From: Tachypleus tridentatus
Lineage: Eukaryota > Arthropoda > Merostomata > Xiphosura > Limulidae
DNA length: 64,000 bases
Direction of reading: 5' to 3'
Assembly: GCF_004210375.1 (NCBI RefSeq)
Contig: NC_134830.1
Span: forward strand, 46,939,094 to 47,003,093
The notes below the pieces were generated by a model. The model was not told the origin of the DNA, did not search any database, and saw nothing but the letters and a program-made list of their open reading frames with translations. Of the stretch, positions 20,995 to 32,609 are shown in pieces (the first letter of the stretch is position 1; each line of letters opens with the position of its first letter). Both the position numbers and the translations under genes were made by a program.

Positions 20995-23900
20995 ATGGCC
21001 ACCTTGATACAATGGAACTGTCGAGGTTTACGTTCTAATCTGGATGATATCAAAACGCTGATTGCTTCCTACCATCCTGTTTGTCTTTCTTTACAAGAAA
21101 CATTTCTCAAAACTGCTGATACTGTCTCCATTCGGCAGTTTTCTCTGTACAGAAATGACAGGTTGTGTGATGGTCGAGTACCTGGAGGGGTGGCACTGTT
21201 GGTTGATCAACACGTGCCCACCCTGTCTTTGTCACTCAACACACCCTTGGAGGATGTAGCCATCCGTGTTTCCTTGGGTCATACCATCACTGTTTGTTCT
21301 CTGTACCTGTCCCCTGGAAAGACATATTATCAATCAGATCTTGATGCTCTCGTTGAACAATTGCCATCTCCATTTCTAATCCTAAGGAATTTTAATGGAC
21401 ATCATCCCCTCTGGGGAAGTGCTATTATTGATGGGAGGGGCCGATCTGTAGAGCGGATGCTCTCTGATCACAATCTTTCTCTTTTCAATACTGGTTCTTC
21501 CACTTACTTTCATGCACCTAGTTAGTCCTTTACCGCTATTGATCTCTCAGTTTGCTCCCATTCATTATTCTCCCATTTTTCATGGAGGGTTGACAGTAAT
21601 CCACTAGGCAGTGATCATTTTCCGATCCTTTTGAGAGAGACTAGCCGTGGTCGATGCCACCCTACCCGCGTGCCCCGGTGGAAGCTGGATCAGGCAGACT
21701 GGTCCACTTTCACTGCTCTCGCAGAACTTGATCCTGCCATCGTAAATCAGCCATCAATAGACGACTGTGTAGCAGCGGTAACTGACTGTATTACACATGC
21801 AGCTGCTCAGTGTATTCCTAAAACCTCGACACGTTTTCCACGATATCCTCGTCCGTGGTGGAATCCTGCTTGCCACTTAGCACGGAAGGCTCAAAAGCGG
21901 GCCTGGGATACTTTTCGTAGATATCCCACACTTTCAAACCGGGTTGCTTTCCAACGGGCCTGTGCACATGCTAGGTGGGTAAGACGTCACAGCCAGAAGG
22001 AATCTTGGATTAAGTTCACAACCAGTATATCTTCTACCACCAGTTCCAAGATCATATGGGACAGGATTCGAAAGGTTAATGGACACTACAATTCTATCCC
22101 CCTCTCGATCTTACTCTCTGATGGTCAGGAGGTGACTGATGTTCGGAACATCGCTAACACTCTAGGTGAAAGATTTTGCCGGGTATCTAGCACTTCTGCT
22201 TGTTCCTCCACCTTCCTGGCCATCAAGACTCTGGCAGAGCGATCACCTCTTTCCTTTCGAACTGACTGTTTCTTTGACTATAATTGTCCCTTTACCCTGG
22301 TGGAACTAAAAATGGCCCTTCATCGGTCTGCCAGTACGTCTGTTGGACCTGATGATATTCATTATGACATGCTGCACCATCTATCTCCTGCTTCTCTTGA
22401 TGTCCTTCTGATTGTTTTCAACCGGATCTGGCAGGAGAATGTTTTTTCTGATGCCTGGCGCCAGGCTATTATTTTACCTTTCTCTAAGCCAGGGAAAGAT
22501 CCCAAGATTCCTTCAAACTACCGTCCAATTGCTTTGACGAGCTGTCTCTGTAAGACATTAGAAAGGATGGTTAATGCTCGTCTTGTTTGGTTCCTTGAAT
22601 CAAACAACCTCCTCTCGCCCACCCAGTGTGGGTTCCGTCGACAGCACTCCACCACAGACCACCTAATTCGTCTTGAAACATCTATCAGAGAAGCCTTTCT
22701 CAACCGCCAACATCTTGTATCAATATTCTTTGACATAGAGAAGGCTTACGACACAACATGGAGGTATGGCGTTTTGCGAGACCTCCATACATATGGGTTA
22801 CGTGGCCATCTACCCATGTTTATTAAAAAATTTTAATGGACAGGAGATTCCAAGTTCGTGTGGGTTCGACACTTTCCCGTTCTTTTGTACAGGAACTTGG
22901 AGTCCCTCAAGGCTGTGTATTGAGTGTTACACTCTTCAGTATAAAGATAAATGCCATCACTGAACAACTCCCTCTCACTGTTGCGAATGGGCTGTATGTC
23001 GACGACTTTCACATCTCATGTCAGTCATCAAACATGAGATATATTGAGCGGCAACTACAAACCGCCCTCAATTGTGTACGGAAGTGGACTCTGGCGAACG
23101 GCTTTAATTCCTCTCTCTCCAAAACTGTATGCCTGCACTTTTGCCGTCGACGGGGTATTCACCCTGATCCTGAACTTCATATCGGTGAAGTTTTGCTGCC
23201 AGTGGTCCAGGAGACCAAGTTCTTGGGGCTTATCTTTGATCGTAAACTGACCTTTATACCACACTTAAAGCAGCTTCGGGTCAAATGCACAAGAGCACTG
23301 AACATCCTCCGTGTTCTCTCTTCTACCAGTTGGGGGCAGATCGCTGTTCAATGTTAAAGGTATATCGTGCTCTTATTAGATCGAAACTCGATTATGGATC
23401 AATGGTCTATGGCTCTGCCAGACCCTCGACCTTAAAGATGCTGGACCCCGTTCATCACCAAGGACTTCGACTCTGCACTGGGGCTTTCCGTACCTCTCCA
23501 GTTCAAAGTATATACATTGAATCTCATGAACCTTCTCTACACCTTCGCCGTTTGCAACTATCTTTACAATATACTTCGAAACTTCATTCCTTACCAAAGC
23601 ATCCCACCTGGAAATGTGTTTTCCTTCCTCGGTGGGCAGTACTTTTTCAGAACAGACGATCTGTCATTGCTCCGTTTGGCCTTCGCATCCGGGAGCAATT
23701 AGATGAATTGGGTCTGTCCTTGGATAACATTGCAGATTCCACAGGTCGGCCCATCCCACCATGGCTTATTACAGCCCCCAAATGTGACCTTTCTTTCAGT
23801 CACCTAAAAGGCAGATACTCCAGATTGGAAGTACCGTCTTTTATTCAATGAATATCTTTCAAACAATCATTCAGTTCCCATTTATACAGATGGTTCCAAA

Positions 23901-24670
23901 TCAGGTAATTCAGTGGGCTCTGCTATGGTTTGCTATGGGTCAGTAGTTGCGTGCAGAATCCCTTCTACAGCTTCTGTGTTCACTGCTGAACTGTATGCCA
24001 TATCTCTTGCCCTGGATCATATTGCAGCTGAGCAGTACTCCAACTGCACTATTTATACTGATTCGCTTTGTTCTATACTTGCCTTGGAATCGCTACACGT
24101 TAGCTCACATCCTATTCTCGCTGATATTCGAAACCGACTGGCCCATTTCTCATTAGCAGCTACTTCAATCCAGTTTTTCTGGATACCAGGCCATGTTGGT
24201 ATTCGCGGGAACGAGCTTGCAGACATGGCAGCTAAATATGTCTGCTTCAGCACCATCACTCCTATGCCTATTCCGTACATGGACTATGGTGTTGTCTTCA
24301 AGGCTCGGCTTGCTGGCAGTCCTCTTGGAATGAGCAACGTGACAACAAACTTTTTCAAATCAAACCCAAAATTGGACTTTGGCCATCTAGCTTCCGTAAA
24401 GTTCGGAAGGAGGAAGTTGTTCTCACTAGGCTACGCATTGGTCACAGTTTTTTAACTCATCATTTTCTTTTATCTGGAACTGATGCACCAATGTGTAGTT
24501 TGTGTAACACTCAAATCACTATCAGCCACGTTTTACTTTCTTGCCATCGTTACAATTCTCAACGACGGCAATATTTTAAACATATTTTTTCCCAGGGTCA
24601 ATCTGTAACATTGGACAGAGTTATTGGTGATGGTGACTCTGTCCACCTTGATAATGTTTTTAATTTTTAA
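20995..24670 (+). pseudogene. LINE ORF2: endonuclease, reverse transcriptase, RNase H (broken)
   Basis: From ATG 20995 the AP endonuclease reads WNCRGLRSNLDDI, LQETFLK and LRNFNGHHPLWGS (GDFN expected, so a catalytic Asp is Asn), then a TAG at 21523-21525; the same frame goes on with NPLGSDHFPI. Reverse transcriptase follows: FSKPGKDPKIPSNYRPIALT, FFDIEKAYDT, then a frameshift at about 22830 and GVPQGCVLSV and NGLYVDDFHISC. Further shifts lie near 23340, 23815 and 24315. RNase H shows YTDGSKSG, FTAELYAISLALD, YTDSLCS and GHVGIRGNELAD. The end has CSLCNTQITISHVLLSC, a CX2CX7HX4C motif. It would nick target DNA and copy the RNA into it, but this copy cannot. Confidence 0.9.
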
Positions 24671-24800
24671 TGGCCATTAACCTTTTAATCTCATTTAAGT
24701 GTTGCATATTTATTCATTACACCTTTTTAATTGTGGTTCCTTTTTTACAGTTTTAATCTCTCTCCTTCAATTTGACATTGGACAATGGCCAGAACATTAA

Positions 24801-25718
24801 ATAACTCGACACCAGGACTGGAAAGGCCAACTTCAGGTGACTAACGCTCCTGTTTGAACTATCCGTTTGAACTACTCGTTAGTCATCCTGGCGAGTTGTT
24901 ATTATACTTTTGCTGCATATCATTTCACACTTTTACTACTTAACTTTTTAGTACTGGCCATATTGACTCATAACCCGGAACCAGGACTGGAAAGACCAAC
25001 TTCAGGTGACTGACGGTGGTTTTTATACTTACCTGTTAGTCTTCCTGGCGGGTTACGATCATTACCATTCTGCTACAGGCAGTTCTTTACAACTTTGTTG
25101 ACTGGATGTCAACATTGGTTTTTACGCCATTTTCTGTTTTAATTGCCGTTTTGCTTTTATCTTCAATTACTTTTACAAATTTTACTCCATTTACTTGACT
25201 TTTATCTTTTTACTGGACATTTGGCTACTCATTATTACGATTTTGCGGGTGTCTTTTAAAACTTTTATTCTTTTACATTTTGATAATAGCTGCTATGACA
25301 CATAACCCGGAACCAGGACTGGAAAGGCCAACTTCAGGTGATTGACGGTGGTTCTTGAACTTACCTGTTAATCTTCCTGACGGGTTATGATCATTACCTT
25401 TTGCTAGAGTAAATATTTTACAACTTTGAAGACTGGATGTCACCATTGGTTTTACACCATTTTCTGTTTTAATTGCTGTTTTGTTTTACCTTCATTTACT
25501 TTTACAAATTTTACTCCATTTACTTGACTTTATCTTTTTACTGGACATTTGGCTACTCATTATTACGATTTTGCGGAGTGTCTTTTAAAACTTTTATTCT
25601 TTTACATTTTGATAATAGCTGCTATGACACATAACCCGGAACCAGGACTGGAAAGGCCAACTTCAGGTGATTGACGGTGGTTCTTGAACTTACCTGTTAA
25701 TCTTCCTGGCGGGTTATG
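24801..25718 (+). repeat. Repeated hairpin modules in the LINE 3' UTR
   Basis: Four modules of about 90-100 bases start at 24801, 24970, 25302 and 25631; the last three are about 330 bases apart. Each begins ataacYcg..ccaggactgg, has aaaggccaacttcaggtga, and closes with cttcctggcgggttat (module 1: catcctggcgagttgttat). The ends pair: aacccg with cgggtt in modules 2-4, but aactcg with cgagtt in module 1. An inner stem also changes on both sides (gactaacg/cgttagtc; gactgac/gttagtc; gattgac/gttaatc). The pattern fits a conserved RNA structure, possibly the signal its reverse transcriptase recognises. Confidence 0.75.
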
Positions 25719-25939
25719 ATCATTACCTTTTTGCTAGAGTAAATACCTTACAACTTTTTATACTCTGCCTTCTATCTTAACATTGTAGACTAGGTGTCAC
25801 CATTGGTTTTATACTTTTTTGTTTTACCTTCATTTCCATTTATGTCTATTACTACATTTATTTATTTATTTTTATTTTTTTTTACATTTTTACCGAATGT
25901 CTGGCGCAGATAGCCTCGCTGCTTTGTGCCATAAAACAC

Positions 25940-25959
25940 TAAATCAATCAATCAATCAA
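25940..25959 (+). repeat. AATC tail of the LINE
   Basis: Four-base AATC units end the element instead of poly(A), directly before the target duplication. Short microsatellite tails of this kind are known in I-type elements. Confidence 0.8.
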
Positions 25960-25971
25960 CCAGAGTAAGGA
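25960..25971 (+). repeat. Target-site duplication, right copy, of the I-like LINE
   Basis: CCAGAGTAAGGA is identical to 19294-19305. It is followed by aagggtaacatcaggcc, the sequence that originally continued from 19305. Confidence 0.92.
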
Positions 25972-26022
25972 AAGGGTAACATCAGGCCATTATTCGAAGT
26001 CGTAAATGACAACCGTCTATCT

Positions 26023-26256
26023 GGAAACGTCACAATAACGCAACAGCTATATTCTGTGCAGAGAATACTCTTAATGACCAACTGGGAAATTCAGTTCCCA
26101 TCTACAGCTACGGTAGGGAACCATAAGTGTCATTTTTAGGGAAACGTCACAATAACGCAACAGCTATGTTCTGTGCAGAGAATACTCTTAATGACCAACT
26201 GGGAAATTCAGTTCCCATCTACAGCTACGGTAGGGAACCATAAGTGTCATTTTTAG
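26023..26256 (+). repeat. 117-bp tandem duplication
   Basis: Two nearly identical 117-base copies start at 26023 and 26140 with ggaaacgtcacaataacgca and end ccataagtgtcatttttagg. They precede the Jockey-like relic and may be 5' UTR monomers of that element. At least one base differs (tatattctg versus tatgttctg). Confidence 0.85.
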
Positions 26257-26399
26257 GGACCGACAGAGGCGGCAGTATCTCTCGACCTTGGGAAAAGGTC
26301 TCAAATAGCAGTTTCTGAGAAATGTTTCAAATCAAGACAATTAACACAAGCAAATTACGTTATACAGGAAAGAAAAATTTAATTATAGTAAAGCAAATT

Positions 26400-28450
26400 A
26401 GCAAAATTATAAACAGGAATTAGACAATCTATTACCTTATAACGTTATAAAAGAAGTTAAAACTCATATTGAATTGGACAACTACTGTCAAACAATAACG
26501 AAGTGCCTTAAGAAAGCAGCCAAGGAAACAATATTAAAACACCATAAAACAACACATGGAAACCCAATACCGAAATAATTACCCTAATTAAAAAACGAAG
26601 ACAATTAAAAAGAGAGTTCATGATAACAAGAGACAGAGAAACAAAAACGCAAATAAATAATAGAAGAAATCACATCAGAACACAAGAAATATTGGATAAC
26701 TTCTGCTCAAAACTAAACGATAAAACTGACCCGAAATTATTCTGAACACACCTTAAAAGACCCACCAACGATAATACAGCCGTAAAGAAATATCTTGCAC
26801 TTTAATACAATAGCACACGCAAATAAAGCAAAAGCCGAAGCTTTCAAAGCTCAACTATAAAATACATTTAAAACTGATTCTGATCCAGATATGAATACAT
26901 ATTTCTACAATAAAGTCACCAACCATATACCAAACAATGAAATACAATTTGAACCAGTTTTCCCAATTAGCATATCTGAGACAAACACAAGTAACATCAC
27001 AAACTATGAAAACTACAAAGACACGATACTAACAAAAGATATATCCCTACAAGAACTTCTTGAAGCAATAAAAAACACAAAAAAATTTCCAGGTGAAGAT
27101 GAAATACAAGTCATCCTTCTAAAAAAGGGCACTCCGAAATTGTTTGACCACCTACAAACACTATTTAATCTATTTCTATCCTCAGGATACATCCTAGTTT
27201 CTTGGAAGCTCACTCACTAATATATTAATGTCCCATAAGGAAGGAAAGCCAGCAAATAAACCTAATAGTTACCGACCAATCAGCCTGACCAACTGTATAG
27301 GCAAAATTCTCGAAAGAATAATCAGTAATAGACTCTCCACATAATTGGATATAACATCAAAATTACCAAAAGAACAAAATGGATTCAGGAAATTTAGACA
27401 AACGACAGATCATTTAATTAAATTAACCGAAACTATAATAAATAGCTTCAAAAAAAAGAATGCACTGTCGCTTACTTCCTCGATATCGAGAAGGCATTCG
27501 ACACTGTATGGCACAATGATCTTAGGTTCCGAATAAATGAAATGGGACTACCGTGTGGAATTATTCGCTAGCTATCTAACTTTTTGGAAAATAGAAAGTG
27601 TAGAGTGAATGTAGAGGTACCTTTTCTGAGTACTTTACTCCAGAAGCTGGTGTCTCTCGGGGAGGGGTGGTTAGCCCTATACTCTTCATCATGTATGTAA
27701 ACAATATGCCATTGAAGGATCCTAATCATAGATTCTCTTCGCAGTTTGCTGATAATGTGGCAGTCTGGAAAAGTGCCGCAACGCCAACAATAGCAGCCAC
27801 TAACATACAACCCCAACTAAATAGAATAAGCGAATACTGTCAAAAATATGGAATAAAAATAAACACAGCAAAAACACAACTCGTAGTCTTTCCGAAATTG
27901 ACAAAACACAAAAAACTACGACCAGAAATATATATGAATGGTATAATACTTGAGACGACCACATCGGCAAAATTTCTAGGTCTAACCTATGATTCAAAAT
28001 TAACTTGGATTAACCATGCAACGAAATTAAAAATAAAGTTTGGCGAAGAACTAACTATGCTAGGAGTTTAACTGGCAAAAACGGTGGAGCATCTACAGAC
28101 AACATACTAAAAATTTACAAAACATATATTAGATCAGTAATAGACTACGCAGCTCCAGCATGGATAATTGTAAGCGACAAAATAATTAAAACCAAACTAC
28201 AAACAATCCAAAACACACTCGTCACAACAGCATACAGAGCTTCAAGAACTACACCATCTCAATTCATACACGAATATTCGAACATACAAACCATGCCAGA
28301 TATACTCCTACATAGTACAATAACGTACTTCGATAAAAATTGGATGAAAAACGAATTACTGTGCGAACTAGATAGGTACCTCATATATGATGCAGTTAGT
28401 CTTAAACATCTCTCCCGGTCAATATGTATTTTAAACATAAAAAATAAATA
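26400..28450 (+). pseudogene. Jockey-like reverse transcriptase, multiply broken
   Basis: Fragments in changing frames follow the usual order. Linker pieces are KRRQLKREFMITRD and SKLNDKTDPKLFW. Palm pieces are KFPGEDEIQVILLKKGTPKL, KPNSYRPISLTNCIGKILER, EQNGFRKFRQTTDHLIKL and FLDIEKAFDTVWHN. Then come VVSPILFIMYVNNMP and QFADNVAVW, where the catalytic FADD is FADN. The thumb shows KFLGLTYDSKLTWINHA. Stops at about 27218, 27344 and 27570 and several frameshifts make it inactive. The catalytic Asp-to-Asn change alone would abolish polymerisation. Confidence 0.85.
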
Positions 28451-28965
28451 AGTAGAAATAAAATAAATAAATAATAATAATTATATAATAAAAATGTATG
28501 TGTATAATGAATAAAAATGACACCAACAAACTTGACAACCAGCTGATAAGGCAAATAATAACCATATATGTACCACAATACATGGACATTGTCCTGAAAA
28601 GGATCAAAGTAATATTCAGTTCACTCTGACCAAAAATTGAAGTAACTATCACTATCAAATACTACAAGACCATGTAAGTACGGGGAGGAGGAAGAGGTCA
28701 AAGAGAACCTGACCCTCCATGGTACGAACATACAATACCCAAACACCGAGAGAGAGAAAGAAATTACGTTACAGCATAGAATCCCAGCTAAACTGAAAAG
28801 CTCATGAGAGATCAGCGTCCTTTGCTCCTTCATGTCTTTTGTGAAATACTTTCCTTGGAGAAATCATGTTGTTTGCTTAAGCAATTCTCTGTTTCTAAAC
28901 TAAACTGAAAAAAATAATAAAAAAAAAAATTCAGATAGTAACTAAAGGGTATTTAACACGTAATA

Positions 28966-29224
28966 GGCCAGGTGGTTAAGGAACTCGACTCGTTAACCGA
29001 GGGTCGCGGGTTCGAATTCCTGTTACATCAAACGTGCCCGCCCTTTCAGTCTTGGGGATGTAATAATGTTACGGTCAATCCCACTATTCGTTGGTAAAAG
29101 AGTTGCCCAAGAGTTGGCGGTGTGTGGTGATTACTAGTTGTCTTTTTTCTAGTCTTACACTGCTAAATTAGGGACGGCTAGTGCAGATATATCTCGTGTA
29201 GATTTGCACAAAATTCAAAACAAA
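28966..29224 (+). mobile_element. tRNA-derived SINE, family A, with 13-bp target duplication
   Basis: The head has A-box-like gtggttaaggaactcgactc and B-box gggttcgaattcc (28966 to about 29030). The body contains the shared segments tcaatcccactattcgttgg, aagagttggcggtgtgtggt and ctaaattagggacggctag and ends gcacaaaattc. TTAACACGTAATA flanks it at 28953-28965 and 29225-29237. SINEs carry a pol III promoter and borrow LINE machinery to move. Confidence 0.93.
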
Positions 29225-29549
29225 TTAACACGTAATAAAGGCCTGTATCACAATCCAAAAAAATTAAATGATTTTTCTATAATTATTGTTAAATAATATT
29301 ATTAAATGAATGTGATCTTGATAATCTAATCATTCTCGTACCTCTCCTTACTTTTTTTTCATAACTTGGATTTGTTGAGATTTTAGGTTAGCATCTAAAT
29401 AGAGCTAGTTTGTGGCGGAAATTCTTAATAGGCAGCAAGTGAGCCACATCAGGTCGTTAAAAACCTGATTTGTGGCACACTTTATGATCGAATATTCACG
29501 GCGGACTTAACAAAGTCCCTCTTTGTTTTCACTTGATATATAATATTGG

Positions 29550-29558
29550 TATAAATAG
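29550..29558 (+). promoter_or_regulatory. TATA-box-like element, orphan
   Basis: TATAAATAG is followed within 30 bases by agccctccggacccttttgt and tgactgactatg. It resembles a core pol II promoter such as that of an LTR or other mobile element. A nearby hairpin (catcaggtcgttaaaaacctgat) lies at about 29448-29470. No gene can be tied to it. Confidence 0.3.
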
Positions 29559-30080
29559 AGCCCTCCGGACCCTTTTGTTCTTGACTGACTATGTATTCAG
29601 GCTAAAATCCGCCCTTACAGATATTGCAAAAGTAGAATCTATATCTGAGGTTTATTTATTCACCAACAAGCTCAGGACAGGCCCTTTACTGTATGATCTT
29701 TATTTAAAGTGATCTAGGGTGGAACATAGTTTGAGGCCACTGTATAGGACGATAAAACCCTAATAGCATATTAACAATTTTCATTACACAAAATAACATT
29801 GTAATAGGATGCGAATCTTGACTTTTGCCAAGAGTATTGCGTTCAGCAGAGTTGTATTTTTGTGTAGAATTATAACACATAAATTACTTATGTAATTTCA
29901 CTAATTTAAGATAGTGCAGCTAAGTTTAATGAAACGTTTTTAAATTTAACTGAAAACTTGGGCAGGGTTGACCTTAGCCAAACAAATACAGATTAAAAGT
30001 AATGTCGTGAAATGTCCTAATTCGTTGAGCTGTTAATTTTAAAACCCTTGTGTAAAGCTAAATAAACGACTATATGTATA

Positions 30081-30225
30081 TAGCCGTCCCTAATTTGGAA
30101 ATTATAGTCTAGAGTCAAGAGCTAGTCGAAATTATTCATCACCAGTTCTCGGACTACTTTTGTCTTAGCGGATAATTGAATTTTACCATCACTTTTATTA
30201 CATATTCAAAAGGGCAAATCTCGAT
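30081..30225 (-). repeat. Diverged SINE-like fragment
   Basis: The sequence tagccgtccctaatttggaa followed by tatagtctagag, agctagtc, ttcatcaccag and ctcggactacttttgtct follows the order of the family A SINE body read on the minus strand, but with many changes and indels. It is an old copy or a related family. Confidence 0.4.
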
Positions 30226-30624
30226 TTCTTTGCAAAGAGCCTGAAGGCTCAAGCCTTAAATTTTTAAAGATATGGTCGAATCATATTAATCACTAAATTA
30301 TATTCAGAATTTAATTGAATTGGTTGGTGATATAAATATTATACAAATGTTTAATTACTAAGTTTGCGATGTCTAAGTAAATGCAAAGTCATCCAACTGT
30401 TAATAATTATCAGTTTAATGTCTTGCATGTGCTCTTTTGTTCATAGATTAATACATAAACTACCACTATTCCGGTTTTTAAATTTATCTCTTGGTTGGAG
30501 CATGTCATCAAAGAAATATATTAAATTAGTCATTGTATTCAGTTTATTCCGTGACTTTTCTAACATTAGGAAAAAAAATTATATCACCGAGTGTATTGGC
30601 TGAAAGAATTGTTATTTTGTTTTT

Positions 30625-30886
30625 GAATTTCGCACAAAGCTACTCGATGGATATCTGTGCTAGCCGTCCCTAATTTAGCAGTGTAAGACTAGAGGGAAGG
30701 CAGCTAGTCATCACCACCCACCGCCAACTCTTGGGCTACTCTTTTACCAAAGAATAGTGGGATTGACCGTGACATTATAATGCCCTCACGGCTGAAAGGA
30801 TGAGCATGTTTGGCGCGACTGGGATGCGAACCCGCGACCCACAGATTACGAGTCGCTCGCCTTAACACGCTTGGCCATGCCGGGCC
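30625..30886 (-). mobile_element. tRNA-derived SINE, family A, full length
   Basis: Read on the minus strand it starts ggcccggcatggccaagcgt and continues with the B-box region cgggttcgcatcccagtcgc. The whole body follows and ends gtgcgaaattc. A clean target duplication is not obvious. It is about 260 bases, like the plus-strand copies. Confidence 0.92.
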
Positions 30887-32609
30887 AATAGCTAATTGTG
30901 TAACTTTACGCTAAAATAATCAAACAAATCACACCAAATAAGACTTTGAAAAAATATAGTTAAATTATATATTTATGAGAATCGCAAAGAAAATAGTAAT
31001 ACCAAGATACAGTTGAAACATTTAAAAATGCTTTTTTTTTTAATCATTTTAAAATTAGCTCTTTTCGCTGGATTCTGTACATGGGCTGTAACATATGATG
31101 TCTTCCTGTTCTCGAAAATCACTGGAAAACTGTCTGGTTAGTGACACGAGTGGATGTGTTCAACCCTATGGTAAATTGCTCTAAATATATATATATATAT
31201 TTAAGTTAAGTATAATGGTCAGAGTTTTCTTCGGGGCTTTATTACCTTCCTATTTATGTCAATCTATTGTAAACGCTAGTATTTTGTAATTTATAATGTG
31301 TATTTGTATCAAACTTTAAAAATTCCACTATGAATCAAATAATTCATTTCACGCATGAAATTTTAGAACACATTACATAGTCGTACAAATTACCACTACA
31401 ATGCCTTAGGTGGTGAGTTAACCTTAATTTGTTACATTAATTAAAGTTACTTTAAATAAATCACGATTAAGAAACTGTCATTTGTATCATATTTCAATGA
31501 CAAAGTGAAATAAATTCACCAGAATTTATGAAGTATAAAAAACGCATAAATATATTAGGCCTATCACAGTGTTAAATTTCAAATGGTACTATTACTAACA
31601 GTGCATTATATCTGCTTAATTTGCGTTACTACACATATTACCAGTATTAATATATTTGTACTACTAGTAATATGTTATCGAGACGTAAATTAGGATCATG
31701 TAACTTGCAGGTTAATTTTCAACCGTTAGTTAAACTTCTGCTAGTATTTAAAATATTCTATACGGAGGTACATGTTACTTGCTGTTACTGGTAAGATGTT
31801 ATTGTCACACTTATTACTGTGTCAGTACCACTGTATTACAATGTTAGTCCTAATTTATTTACACAAGATAAGGTTCATAATGGAGTTGGATAATGTGTCA
31901 TTCAGAGTGTTGTCAGATTTATTTCTTATGTATTACCAGTGGATTAAGTTAAACTGAAAAGAACTATGTTATGATATTACCTTCACATTTCTATATGATT
32001 GGGTTGGCATAATCATATTCAGCGATTCTTCCTGTTGCTGTCAAGCCCAAACCCATCCATCCACAGCAAATGTTAAAAATGTAATAAGTTGTGAGACTTT
32101 TTGGTTTGTTGATTTTCTTTTGTTTTTCTTCTTCATTCTGGTTTTTGTCTTCAGTACACCATGAGAACAAATACTCTGCATTAAGTAATTGTAAACTGTC
32201 ATTCTTCTGTAAAATGCAGCATTGTAGAACTTCCTGAATACAGAGAATGTGATGGCCTGCACTCCTGAACTCTATATTTCATAACTTATTTCACAGTTAT
32301 TACATTGACTGACAAATACATGATTAATTTTGAACAGATGGGCTCATATTTTACATAAGAACATTTAGTGCAAGATGTTTTGTGTTTAAGTATGAATAGG
32401 TGTGTTGAAAATATTCAGTAGTCATGCTACCAGTGGCAGTGGTACATTCAGTGACCATTTCTTTCTGAATGGTTATGAGTTCATTTCCTTGTACCATCTT
32501 AATATATTGCCTGTGGAAGTTCCTAACTTTTATAAACAGTACATTCAATGGTATTCTGATTTTCACTTCCTATTAACACTTTCCAGATAGGGAAGATGTC
32601 TCTGATATC

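Larger units (their letters stand above)
19306..25959 (+). mobile_element. I-like (RNase H-bearing) non-LTR retrotransposon, nearly full length
   Basis: The 6.65-kb element has a GC-rich 5' UTR (to 19770), ORF1 with zinc knuckles, ORF2 with AP endonuclease, reverse transcriptase, RNase H and a C-terminal CCHC motif, and a 1.3-kb 3' UTR ending in an AATC repeat tail. A perfect 12-bp target duplication (CCAGAGTAAGGA) flanks it. The domain order matches the I superclade (I, Nimb and related); the exact clade cannot be set by eye. ORF2 carries one stop and several frameshifts, and the endonuclease lacks a catalytic Asp, so this copy is dead though fairly young. A truncated relative lies at about 45000-47560 on the minus strand. 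Confidence 0.93.
25972..28931 (+). mobile_element. Jockey-like non-LTR retrotransposon relic
   Basis: It consists of a tandemly duplicated 5' leader, then decayed linker and reverse transcriptase coding, a 3' UTR of about 450 bases (28450-28905) and a final A-rich tract at about 28907-28931. Neither an ORF1 nor an endonuclease domain can be found between the leader and the linker, so the copy is internally deleted or chimeric. The start is uncertain; it could be anywhere up to 26023. Base use (very A-rich sense strand) differs from the I-like LINE beside it. Confidence 0.72.

Noticed and set aside
20995-24670. Endogenous retrovirus, because of RT and RNase H
   Set aside because: No LTRs, protease, integrase or envelope; an AP endonuclease and the AATC tail show a non-LTR element.
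28966-29040. tRNA gene
   Set aside because: The A and B boxes belong to a SINE: the sequence continues into the conserved body and is flanked by a 13-bp duplication. The tRNA-like parts at 30830-30886, 40834, 42640 and 63330-63385 were rejected for the same reason.
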